NCBI GenBank assembly: GCA_040755395.1
Contig: JBFMAX010000013.1
Location: 57,067 to 121,066, forward strand
From: Nitrospirota bacterium
GTDB lineage: Bacteria; Nitrospirota; Nitrospiria; Nitrospirales; Nitrospiraceae
Direction: 5' to 3'
Length of the DNA: 64,000 nt
Each line of letters begins with the position of its first letter. Positions within the stretch are counted from its first letter, which is position 1. The notes beneath the pieces are model-generated. The model was not told the origin of the DNA and did not search any database. It saw nothing but the letters and a program-made list of their open reading frames with translations. The translations under genes were made by a program, and so were the position numbers. Below, piece after piece: positions 24,008 through 31,572 of the stretch.

Positions 24008-24975
24008 AAAGTCGCCTGATCGGTCTTACTGTACACAGCCAATGCCTCGTGCATTTCAAAGAGAGTCTGTTGGTTCGGCATCATGCCGATCTGAACCTTC
24101 AGCGGGGGGCGTGCCGGCGTCGGCCTTGTCGGATCGAAAACTGGCCTATCCATGGGGCGGATTCTCAGGCGACCATCAGCTGCACGCTCAAGCCTTTCCC
24201 TTGCGATCTTGATGTAATCCGCAACGATCTCCGCCCCCAAAACGCGCCGGTTGTGAAGGAGTGCGGCGACAGCTGTCGTTCCTACTCCAAGAAATGGATC
24301 AAGAACCCAATCAGCTTCGTTCGTCAACGCCAGAACGAGCCGTTCGATCAATTCGACAGGGAACTGACAGGGATGGACGGTCTTTTCGACGTGATTGTGC
24401 TTCACGTTTGGAATGATCCATACGTCTCCTGGATTTTTCCCCAGCGGGTTACAAGATAACTGCCCCGCTTTGGGGCCTTTGAAATGTTTCTTGTTGGGAT
24501 ATTTCTGAGGGACGCGAACTTTATCGAGATTGAACGTGTACTGATCGCCTTTTGTGTACCAGACAATGGTTTCGTAACGACCGGAAAATCTCTTGCTGCA
24601 ATGAAGGCCATGCTCGAAATGCCAAATAATCCGGTTCCGGAGTATGAGACCAAAGGAAGAAAAAATGGGATGGAGAGCCATGTCAAGAGGGATAATTGAG
24701 TTCTTAAGGACGAAATTGCCGACCTGCCAGCAGATACTCCCCTGAGGGTGAAGTAACTCGACGCAACGATGAATCACTTTACTTTGTTGATCGAGATATT
24801 CATCCAACGCCCTCCGCTTTTCGTAAGATTTCCCAATGTTGTAAGGCGGTGATGTGACAACGAGCTTAATGGTTTCGCGCGGAATCTGTCGAAGGAGATC
24901 CATGCAATCTCCTTTATGCAAAACACAGGTTGCACTCGGCTCATACTGTGAAGCTATGCGTAATATGGAAGCCAC
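24004..24975 (-). CDS. DNA methyltransferase, beta class, probably N4-cytosine
   Basis: 323 aa from a GTG at 24975 (an in-frame stop lies just upstream). Motif IV is TSPPYNIGKSY (residue 41 onward), and the SAM-binding DPFLGVGTT lies near residue 230, giving the beta-class order. SPPY rather than DPPY is usual for N4-cytosine enzymes such as M.BglII, which agrees with the BglII-like nuclease behind it. It protects host sites from the paired endonuclease. It comes first in the pair, so modification precedes restriction. Region is AT-rich relative to the chromosome. Base specificity is inferred. Confidence 0.88.
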   Translation of the reverse strand: MASILRIASQYEPSATCVLHKGDCMDLLRQIPRETIKLVVTSPPYNIGKSYEKRRALDEYLDQQSKVIHRCVELLHPQGSICWQVGNFVLKNSIIPLDMALHPIFSSFGLILRNRIIWHFEHGLHCSKRFSGRYETIVWYTKGDQYTFNLDKVRVPQKYPNKKHFKGPKAGQLSCNPLGKNPGDVWIIPNVKHNHVEKTVHPCQFPVELIERLVLALTNEADWVLDPFLGVGTTAVAALLHNRRVLGAEIVADYIKIARERLERAADGRLRIRPMDRPVFDPTRPTPARPPLKVQIGMMPNQQTLFEMHEALAVYSKTDQATL

Positions 24976-25140
24976 AGCCTTCTATGGACGGGTAACTAAA
25001 AGGAAAGATGTAGCGCAACAATATGGTCTCTTCATCCATAAGTCAATCTGCTGCGAACGAAGACAGTACTCTCGGGAGATACGAACATCTAGGGAGCAAC
25101 GGGTCCTTGTGGCAGCACGAACGTACAAGCCGAGAAAAAG
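24976..25140. other. AT-rich leader of the R-M operon
   Basis: No gene. It should contain the promoter of the methyltransferase gene (minus strand). Its right edge abuts the 93-bp direct repeat exactly at 25141. Confidence 0.5.
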
Positions 25141-25233
25141 AGGATCGAGCACCGGACGTTCTTTCTGGAAGACCCTTCCGGCAATCTCCTCGAGTTCAAA
25201 CACTACACCCACGAATCGGCCATCTTCGGGGAG
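25141..25233 (+). repeat. 93-bp direct repeat, right copy
   Basis: Identical to 19425..19517. It is the start of the VOC 3' remnant. Confidence 0.97.
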
Positions 25234-25266
25234 AAAGAATTCACCAAGATCGGCGATACGGAGTAG
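25141..25266 (+). pseudogene. 3' fragment of a VOC gene
   Basis: In frame with the VOC gene at 19119..19565 it reads RIEHRTFFLEDPSGNLLEFK, then HYTHESAIFGEKEFTKIGDTE and a stop. Upstream of 25141 no VOC homology remains. The tail after the repeat is homologous but diverged from the tail of the complete gene (EKEFTKIGD against EREHREVGD), so the two ends came from different VOC alleles or paralogues. Confidence 0.75.
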
Positions 25267-25355
25267 AGGTGCGAAACGAGCAGGATGACGCGACCGGCCA
25301 GATCGACTTTGGCACCAGTCTCGCTTTTCTCGCATCTCACGCTGGTCTCGCGCAC

Positions 25356-27413
25356 TTAATACTCCATCCTCAATCCCCCCATCACCAGCAGCGGCGCCCC
25401 GAGGGTTTTGATCGGACCGGTCTGCGTGGCGATGTATTGCCGGTTCGTCAGGTTCTCGCCGTTCAGGAAGAGCGTCATGCCCGTCGTGATCCGTTTCTGG
25501 AGCGAGGCGTCCAGGACGACGAAGTCGGCGATCGGCTGGGTGTTGAGGTCGTCCGCGAACTGTCGGGAAAGATACCGGCCCAGCAGCGTCGCCTGGATGC
25601 GATCGGGGTGCCCCACCGTGAAACCCATCGCGACCTGATGCCGCGACACGTTCGGCACCCGCTTGCCTACGCGCGAGGGATTGCCGGGAGAATCCTTGAT
25701 CGCGGAGTCGGCGTAGGCATAGCCGAGGTTGAGGCTGATCCCGTCCGAGGGCCGGAAGACCACAGCGAGCTCGCCGCCGTAAGTTCTCGTCCGTCCCACG
25801 TTCTGTCGTTGCGCGGCCAACGGGCTCTGCGTGACGAAGATGATCTGGTCCTTCACCTCGTCGTAGTGGCCTGAAATCCGCCAGGACAGCCTGCGATCGG
25901 ACAGGAGATCGCCTTCCAGTTTGGCTTCCCCGCCGGTCAGCCGTTCCGGCGTCAAATTTTCATTGGGCAGGAAATTGAACCCGCCGAAGCCGAAGCCGCG
26001 GTAGAGTTCGTTCAACGTCGGCGCCCGAAAAGCCTGATAGACCGCCGCGCCGGCGCGCAGGTGGTCTGTCAGTCGGTAGTGAACCGCCAGCTTGGGGTTG
26101 ATGACGTGCTCCACGTTGTCGCGCGGAATCGTCGCGGCGCCCTGGGCCGATTCGATCCGCGCGTCGAAGTTCTTCCACCAATCGGACCGGAAGCTGGGAA
26201 CCACGGTCAGCCGATCGGTGAAATCGGCGATCCATTCGCCGAACACGCCCCAGCCCGCCTGCCGGCCTTTGGCCAGGGTCCGACCCGCGGGCCCGGCGGC
26301 GGTGAACACCTGATCCTCCGACTGTGCGATGATCGTGCGCGCGTCGGCGCCGAGCACGAGCCGGTGCCGCGGCGCGACCGGCATCATCCATTGCGCCGAT
26401 CCGCCGAAATCGTTGCTGGGGATCGCTTGGATGCGTTCCCGCACTTCGCCCAGTCTTATCGTCGGCGCCGGCGTGATCTGGGACGTCAGATTGCGGAACG
26501 TCTGCCACTGGGCAAAGAGCTTCGTTTCCCATCGGTCGCCGCGCCGCGTATCCCCTTCGAGCCCGACCGCGGCGCTGCCGATTGTCCGCGAGGCCAGGCT
26601 CAGCGGGGTGCCGAATGAGCGGTCCTCGCGGAACAGCGATCCGGTGAGGGTCAGCGTCGTCCGGGAGGTGAGAGCGGTCGAGACCGATCCGGTGAAGTGC
26701 TCATGCCGAGAGTCGTTCGACTGATCGATCGGACCTCGTTGATAGGCCGGCGTCGGGATGAAGCCGTTCGTGTGAAACCATCGGTAGTGCAACGAGAGCG
26801 CGGAGCGGGTCGTCCCGTACCGGGCCCCGATCGCTTGTTGATACGAGCTTAAATTGCCGGCCTGGCTTTCCGCCTGAAGACCGGGCCCCAGAGTCGGCGG
26901 TTGGGTGATCAGATGAACGACGCCTCCCATCGCCCAGGTGCCGTAAAGATTCGACCCGCCGCCCGGCACGACTTCGATCCGATCCAGGTTGTTCGGGACG
27001 AGCCCCCAATTGATCCACCCGCCGAATCCGTCGTTGAGCGGCACCCCGTCCAGCAGCACGAGCGCGCGCCGGCTTCCCAACCCGCGCAACGTGATTGCCT
27101 GGGCGGTCGGATGATTGTAGCGGCTGCTCAGATTGCTGGGTTGGACGCCCGGCACGTATCGGAGGAGGTCGTCGGCTTGATGGCCGTCGGGGAAAGGCGA
27201 ACGATCGAGCTGTTCGCGGCTGATGATCGATGCGGCGGCCGGAATCCGGCCCGCAGGTTCCGGAGTGCGGGTTGCGGAGACGATGACCTCCTCGGTGATG
27301 ACTGCAGCGGCTGTGCGACCGTCCGCGTCCGGCTCATCCGCCTGCGCGATCGGTTCTCCCGCCGGCGGACCCAAAGAAAGCCAGACCGCTATGAGCAGGC
27401 CGACCTGCCTCAC
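25356..27413 (-). CDS. TonB-dependent outer-membrane receptor (BtuB/CirA-like)
   Basis: 685 aa with a signal peptide (LLIAVWLSLGPPAGEPIAQA). The plug domain (residues about 45-165) has EEVIVSATRTPEPAGRIP, a TonB-box-like start, and ITLRGLGSRRALVLLDGVPL and NLYGTWAMGGVVHLIT. The rest is a 22-strand barrel with alternating aromatic residues ending in GGLRMEY, with the terminal aromatic needed for outer-membrane insertion. It imports a scarce ligand such as a metal chelate or cobamide using TonB energy. No TonB, ExbBD or ABC transporter lies nearby, so the ligand is unknown. Confidence 0.88.
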   Translation of the reverse strand: MRQVGLLIAVWLSLGPPAGEPIAQADEPDADGRTAAAVITEEVIVSATRTPEPAGRIPAAASIISREQLDRSPFPDGHQADDLLRYVPGVQPSNLSSRYNHPTAQAITLRGLGSRRALVLLDGVPLNDGFGGWINWGLVPNNLDRIEVVPGGGSNLYGTWAMGGVVHLITQPPTLGPGLQAESQAGNLSSYQQAIGARYGTTRSALSLHYRWFHTNGFIPTPAYQRGPIDQSNDSRHEHFTGSVSTALTSRTTLTLTGSLFREDRSFGTPLSLASRTIGSAAVGLEGDTRRGDRWETKLFAQWQTFRNLTSQITPAPTIRLGEVRERIQAIPSNDFGGSAQWMMPVAPRHRLVLGADARTIIAQSEDQVFTAAGPAGRTLAKGRQAGWGVFGEWIADFTDRLTVVPSFRSDWWKNFDARIESAQGAATIPRDNVEHVINPKLAVHYRLTDHLRAGAAVYQAFRAPTLNELYRGFGFGGFNFLPNENLTPERLTGGEAKLEGDLLSDRRLSWRISGHYDEVKDQIIFVTQSPLAAQRQNVGRTRTYGGELAVVFRPSDGISLNLGYAYADSAIKDSPGNPSRVGKRVPNVSRHQVAMGFTVGHPDRIQATLLGRYLSRQFADDLNTQPIADFVVLDASLQKRITTGMTLFLNGENLTNRQYIATQTGPIKTLGAPLLVMGGLRMEY

Positions 27414-27444
27414 GATTCGCGCGTGACCACGAAGTGGGGCGTCG

Positions 27445-27762
27445 TCATTGCGTCGATAGTTTCAGGCCGACGATGCCGGCCACGATCGCGCCGATGCAAG
27501 CGATCCTCGCCGGATCGCGGGATTCGCCGAGCAGGACCATGCCCAGCGCGGCCGTCCCGGCGGCGCCGATGCCGGTCCAGACCGCGTAGCCGGTGCCGAC
27601 CGGGATGGTCTTGAGGGCCTCGGACAGGAAGACCAAGCTCGCGATCATGGCGCTGACGGTCCCGACGCTCGGCCACGGACGGGTGAAGCCCTCGGTGTAC
27701 TTCAATCCGATCGCCCAGACGATTTCGAACGCGCCCGCGATGAACAGATAGGTCCACGACAT
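27445..27762 (-). CDS. gdx: SMR transporter of the Gdx/SugE type
   Basis: 105 aa with four membrane segments and the SugE/Gdx signature: [20 protein letters not shown] with the essential Glu, then [27 protein letters not shown]. Gdx proteins exchange guanidinium for protons in the inner membrane. It follows mtgA on the same strand by 42 bases with a ribosome site (AGAAGGGGG) in between. I looked for a guanidine riboswitch in the short gap and there is no room for one. Quaternary-ammonium export is an alternative but the motif favours guanidinium. Confidence 0.88.
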   Translation of the reverse strand: MSWTYLFIAGAFEIVWAIGLKYTEGFTRPWPSVGTVSAMIASLVFLSEALKTIPVGTGYAVWTGIGAAGTAALGMVLLGESRDPARIACIGAIVAGIVGLKLSTQ

Positions 27763-27804
27763 GGATGAGACCCCCTTCTTCTCACACCTATGACACGCGA
27801 CGGG

Positions 27805-28566
27805 TCAGCCGGCCGCCGGCGCATCGGCCCCGCCGTTGATCTTCTGTATCCACCGAAGGATCCGTTGCTGGCGTCTGGCGACCTGGGCGGTGACTTTGAG
27901 CGGATCGTACCGGCGCGGCGACGGGAGGATCGCCGCCAGCAACGCCGCTTCTTCCGCGGTCAGGTCCCTGGCGGATTTGCCGAAGTGATGGCGGGCCGCC
28001 GCTTCGGCGCCGTACACGCCGCGGCCCCATTCCGCCACATTGAGATACAACTCCAAGATGCGTGGCTTGGACAGATGGTGTTCCAGGGATCGCGCGATGA
28101 GCGCCTCCCGCGCCTTGCGCAGCAGCGAACGCTCCGGCGAAAGATAGAGATTCTTGGCGAGTTGTTGGGTGATCGTGCTGCCGCCGCGCCGCATTTCGCC
28201 CGCTTCCAGGTTATGAAGCGCCGCGTCCTTAATGCCCTCCCAGTCGAAGCCCTCGTGCGAAAAGAACGCGGCGTCTTCGGCCGCGATCACCGCCCGCTGC
28301 AGATGGGACGAGATGCGGGAGAGCGGGACCCAGATCCACTGGGTCTTGAACGGGCGTCCCCGCTCGCGGGCCTGGACGAGCCGCGCCTCCATGAGAGCCG
28401 TCGAGGTCGGGTTCGTCTTTTCGAGCGCCGCGACATCGGGCAGCGTCACCAGCCACACGAAGGCGAGCACACCAAGCGGCAGGCCGATCACCAGCACGAG
28501 GCTGATCATGATCCGGGCCAGTCTACGCCGTCGAGTTGACTTGGGCATGCGCGCTGCGTATGACAA
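27805..28566 (-). CDS. mtgA: Monofunctional peptidoglycan glycosyltransferase
   Basis: 253 aa. One N-terminal membrane segment (IMISLVLVIGLPLGVLAFVWLV) and a GT51 domain: AVIAAEDAAFFSHEGFDWEGI with the catalytic Glu, RRGGSTITQQLAKNLYLSPERS, and KPRILELYLNVAEWGRGVYGAEAAARHHFGKSA. It polymerises lipid II glycan strands at the outer face of the inner membrane. Length and motifs match MtgA. Just upstream is a GAGGC word array, then engB in the opposite direction. Confidence 0.93.
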   Translation of the reverse strand: MSYAARMPKSTRRRRLARIMISLVLVIGLPLGVLAFVWLVTLPDVAALEKTNPTSTALMEARLVQARERGRPFKTQWIWVPLSRISSHLQRAVIAAEDAAFFSHEGFDWEGIKDAALHNLEAGEMRRGGSTITQQLAKNLYLSPERSLLRKAREALIARSLEHHLSKPRILELYLNVAEWGRGVYGAEAAARHHFGKSARDLTAEEAALLAAILPSPRRYDPLKVTAQVARRQQRILRWIQKINGGADAPAAG

Positions 28567-28640
28567 GGTGCGAGGCGAGAGGCACGAGGCAAGGGTGAAG
28601 AATTGACTCTCTAGCCCCTAGCCACGCGCCTCTTGCCAGG
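28567..28640. repeat. GAGGC/GCCCCTAGCC word array
   Basis: GTGCGAGGCGAGAGGCACGA, GGCAAGGG, then CTCTAGCCCCTAGCCACGCG and CCTCTTGCC. Same words as the GAGGC composite elements but without their front hairpin and box. It occupies the divergent mtgA-engB gap. Confidence 0.65.
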
Positions 28641-28648
28641 CGAAGCCG

Positions 28649-29284
28649 ATGAACATCCTGTCCGCCCAGTTTATCAAAAGTTGCGACCGACCCGAACAGT
28701 TTCCGCAGGAACGCCTGCCGGAGATTGCGTTCGTGGGACGATCCAACGTCGGCAAGTCGTCGCTGATCAATTCGCTGCTGCACCGCCGCGGGCTCGCCAA
28801 GGTCAGCCGGACACCGGGCAAAACGCGGCTGGTGAATTTCTTTCTGGTGACGACGGACGATCCGTCGTTGAAACGGCTCTACGTCGTCGATCTGCCGGGT
28901 TACGGCTACGCCAAGGTGGCCAAGTCGGTGCGGGCGCAATGGGGGCCGATGATCGAGCGGTACCTCACGGGGCGCGACGAGCTGCGAGGGGTGGTGCTCC
29001 TGGTCGAGGCGCGCCGGGTGGCGGAGCACGATCAGGTGACGATGCGATGGCTGCGCGCGATCGGTCGGCCGGCGATCGTCGTTGCGACCAAGGTCGACAA
29101 ACTGAACCGCGGCGAGCGGCGGGGAAGCCGGGACCTGCTTCGTGACGCGTTGGACCTGTGCGGGGACGCCGAGCCGATTCCGTATTCCGCCGTGACCCAC
29201 GAAGGACGGGAGGCTTTGTGGAAGGCGATCAGGGCGATGCTGCTCGCCCCGGGCCCGGGGCGAGCGCCGAATTATGAATTTTGA
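28649..29284 (+). CDS. engB: Ribosome-biogenesis GTPase EngB/YsxC
   Basis: 211 aa. All GTPase motifs are present: G1 GRSNVGKSS, G3 DLPGYGYAKV, G4 TKVDK. The N-terminal FIKSCDRPEQFPQERLPEIAFVG is typical of EngB, an essential GTPase for large-subunit assembly. The last residues (PGRAPNYEF) and the stop are translated from the TGAATTA word array that begins at about 29265, so the native C-terminus was trimmed or extended by a few residues there. This should not affect the G domain. Confidence 0.93.
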   Translation: MNILSAQFIKSCDRPEQFPQERLPEIAFVGRSNVGKSSLINSLLHRRGLAKVSRTPGKTRLVNFFLVTTDDPSLKRLYVVDLPGYGYAKVAKSVRAQWGPMIERYLTGRDELRGVVLLVEARRVAEHDQVTMRWLRAIGRPAIVVATKVDKLNRGERRGSRDLLRDALDLCGDAEPIPYSAVTHEGREALWKAIRAMLLAPGPGRAPNYEF

Positions 29285-29306
29285 ATTGTGAATTATGAAT
29301 TTCCCG
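29265..29306. repeat. Word array (GAATTATGAATT)
   Basis: GCCGAATTATGAATTTTG, AATTGTG, AATTATGAATTTCCC: the seven-base word TGAATTA repeated with variations. It supplies the engB stop codon. Confidence 0.65.
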
Positions 29307-29374
29307 AAGGGAGGCTGCGCGATTCTTTATTCGTTTTGCCTGCCGCCCATCGCCTCTAGCCCCTAGCCTATCGC

Positions 29375-30373
29375 CTAGAATTTCACTTCGATATACGCCT
29401 TGTTCTTCAGCTCCGCGATCCACACCTGATAGACATCTTCGCTTTTCTGCTGGAACACGAGGCTCTGGATTTCCGCCCTGACTTCCTCGAACGGCCGGAA
29501 CTGGCGGGGCTTCTTCTCGTCCACCCGGATGATATGGAAGCCCTCGGCGGTCTCGATGGCGTCCGTGATCTCGCCGACCCGCGCCGACGACAGCGCCCGC
29601 TCGATGGGCGGGAGGAGTTCCCCTTGGCGGACGAGCCCCAAACGCCCGCCGCGGGCGGCGTTGACGCCGTCGCTGTAGCGCAGCGCCAGATCCTCGAACT
29701 TCTCGCCGGCCTTGAGCGCCTCCAGGACCTGTTTCGCCTTGGCCCGGGCGTCGTCGACGTCGTCGGGCCCGCGTGAACGAATCAGGATTTGGCTGAGGGT
29801 GTATTCTTCCGGCAGCGCGAAACGGTCCTTGTGTTCCTGGTAGTAGCGCCGCATCTCCGATTCCGCGACCATGATCCCGCTTCGGACTTCGCGATCCACG
29901 ACCTTGAGGAGCGTCAGTTGCTCCCGGACGTTTTTGACGCTCTCGGGGTTCGCCGCGTCGATCTGTTCGCCCTGCCGTTTCATCTCCTCGATCGCCTGGC
30001 GCACCTCCTGGTCGGAGACCGCCACGCCTTTGCTTCTGGCCGCCTGGAGTTGCAACTTGCGTTCGATCATTCTGGTCAACGCGGTGTATTCGGCCAACTT
30101 CAACCGGCGCTCAAGTTCTTCGCCCTTGTACCGTTTCTGAATCCGTTCCTCCTCCGGTTCGATCTCCTTCTTCATTTCGGAGAGCATGATCAGTTCGTTG
30201 TTGACGACCGCCACAATGCGGTCTTCGAGATGCGCGGCGAGGGCCTGCCACGGCCATCCCCCCGAGAGAAGCCCGGTCATAAGCAGAAGGGCCCGCCCAA
30301 GCGCGTGCCCGGCCGAGATGCCGACATGCCGGTGTATCGTCATCGAACGAGCCAACATGGCCTTTCGGGCCAT
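29375..30373 (-). CDS. Periplasmic peptidyl-prolyl isomerase/chaperone, SurA-like
   Basis: 332 aa. After a signal segment (ALLLMTGLLSGGWPWQALAA) comes the SurA N-terminal helical domain (EDRIVAVVNNELIMLSEMKK; ALTRMIERKLQLQAAR) and one parvulin domain (EEYTLSQILIRSRG; FEDLALRYSDGVNAARGGRLGLV; GFHIIRVDEKKP). It assists folding of outer-membrane proteins in the periplasm. The ATG at 30373 lies in repeat element B, so the real start may be the ATG at 30343. A second rotamase gene is next upstream, followed by mfd, all on the minus strand. Confidence 0.9.
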   Translation of the reverse strand: MARKAMLARSMTIHRHVGISAGHALGRALLLMTGLLSGGWPWQALAAHLEDRIVAVVNNELIMLSEMKKEIEPEEERIQKRYKGEELERRLKLAEYTALTRMIERKLQLQAARSKGVAVSDQEVRQAIEEMKRQGEQIDAANPESVKNVREQLTLLKVVDREVRSGIMVAESEMRRYYQEHKDRFALPEEYTLSQILIRSRGPDDVDDARAKAKQVLEALKAGEKFEDLALRYSDGVNAARGGRLGLVRQGELLPPIERALSSARVGEITDAIETAEGFHIIRVDEKKPRQFRPFEEVRAEIQSLVFQQKSEDVYQVWIAELKNKAYIEVKF

Positions 30374-30488
30374 CCTGCGGGATGAAGATCGTGGATGGCG
30401 AGAGGCGAGGGGTTCAACTCCCCGCTCCTAACCCTCTGGCCTCTATTCCCTCGCCTCAAGTCTCTAGCCTCGCGCCTCTTTTCAAAGG
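30351..30488 (+). repeat. GAGGC composite element, copy B
   Basis: CATGGCCTTTCGGGCCATCC then GCGGGATGAAGATCGTGG, GGCGAGAGGCGAGGGG, and the opposed arm CTCTGGCCTCTATTCCCTCG to TCTAGCCTCGCGCCTCTTTTC. The first 55 bases align base-for-base with copy C at roughly 85% identity. It covers the gap between two rotamase genes and includes the ATG assigned to the SurA-like gene. Confidence 0.78.
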
Positions 30489-30606
30489 TGTCCGCGCCGC
30501 CGGCCGTCGCCGGCGACCGGCCAGGATTCTACACGAATGATGCCCGCGATGGAGAGCGCGCACGGCCGGGGGAAAGGTGGGCGGAACGATCGGCGGCGAC
30601 GAACGG

Positions 30607-31545
30607 TCAGGGGACCGCGACGCTGCGGGGACGGCCGGTGTCGTCGGCCACGCGACCGGCCGCGTCGGCCATGCGGATCGAGGCGCGGGCGCGCAGCTCG
30701 GAGACGATTTCCTCCAGGCGCCGGCGGCGCTTCTCCGCAATGAGTTCCTGCCGGAGCCGCTCGCGGGTCGCCTGGTCGGCTTGGAGCGTCTCTCGATCGA
30801 GGGGGCTGACCCTCACGATGTAGTAACCCTGGTCGGTTTTGATGGGGTCGCTGACCATGCCGGGCCGGAGCGTCGGAATGACCGCGTCCACTTCCGGCGC
30901 CAACACGCCCTTGCGATAAGGCCCGACCTCTCCGCCCTTCGCTTTGGTCTTTTCATCGATGGAGTAGCGCTGGGCGAACTTGCCGAAATCGCCGCCCGAC
31001 TCGACCTGCTTCTTCAGGTCCTTGGCCGCATAAATGTTCGGGAGCAGCATCTGAGAGACCTGCACCTTATTGGAGCCGAGCAATTCGTGGGCGTGCTGCG
31101 CGAAGTAGGCCTCCAGTTCCTCCTTCGACACCTCCACTTTCGTCTTGATTTTGTCCTTGAGCAGTTCGTCGAGGATCAGTTGTTCCTTGAACCGTTGGGT
31201 GCGCTCGCGGATGCCCTGGCTTTGGTCCAGCCCCTGTTTGCGCGCCTCCTGCATCAGCAGTTCGCGCGTGATCAGGTCGTCCAGAAACTTCCGCTTGCCG
31301 CCTTCTTTCTCATACCGCGCGCGGGTGGCCTCGGACAGTTCCGACCAGCGAAACTCGAACTCGCTCAGCGTGATGGGCCGGCCGTTGACGATCACGACCA
31401 CCGCTTCGTCCTGCCGCGGCGCGCAGCCGGACAGGCCGCCGACCCACAACCCGGCCGCCGCGCCCAGCGCCAGCAGGACGCATCGCAAGGGAGTCGGAGC
31501 TGGATGAAGGACGAGGCCGGAGGCGAGGATGAGCCGTCGAATCAT
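30607..31545 (-). CDS. Lipoprotein peptidyl-prolyl isomerase (PrsA/PpiC-like)
   Basis: 312 aa. A long N-terminus leads to a lipobox (VGGLSGC). The SurA_N-like region (VVIVNGRPITLSEFEFRWSE; LDDLITRELLMQEARKQGL) is followed by a parvulin domain (KVQVSQMLLPN; SGGDFGKFAQRYSIDEKTKAKGGEVGPY; TDQGYYIVRVSPLD). It probably folds exported proteins as a membrane-anchored rotamase, partnering with the SurA-like gene downstream. It begins 27 bases after mfd, so mfd, this gene and the SurA-like gene may be co-transcribed. Confidence 0.9.
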   Translation of the reverse strand: MIRRLILASGLVLHPAPTPLRCVLLALGAAAGLWVGGLSGCAPRQDEAVVVIVNGRPITLSEFEFRWSELSEATRARYEKEGGKRKFLDDLITRELLMQEARKQGLDQSQGIRERTQRFKEQLILDELLKDKIKTKVEVSKEELEAYFAQHAHELLGSNKVQVSQMLLPNIYAAKDLKKQVESGGDFGKFAQRYSIDEKTKAKGGEVGPYRKGVLAPEVDAVIPTLRPGMVSDPIKTDQGYYIVRVSPLDRETLQADQATRERLRQELIAEKRRRRLEEIVSELRARASIRMADAAGRVADDTGRPRSVAVP

Positions 31546-31572
31546 AGCGGGGCGTTCAAAAGCCGTTGCCTC

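Noticed and set aside
19487..24975. DISARM defence system (SNF2 plus methyltransferase)
   Set aside because: No drmA, drmB or drmC genes; the SNF2 protein has a SWIM finger typical of general SNF2 relatives, and the methyltransferase next to it is only a remnant.
27763..27804. Guanidine riboswitch before gdx
   Set aside because: The gap to mtgA is only about 40 bases and has no matching motif.
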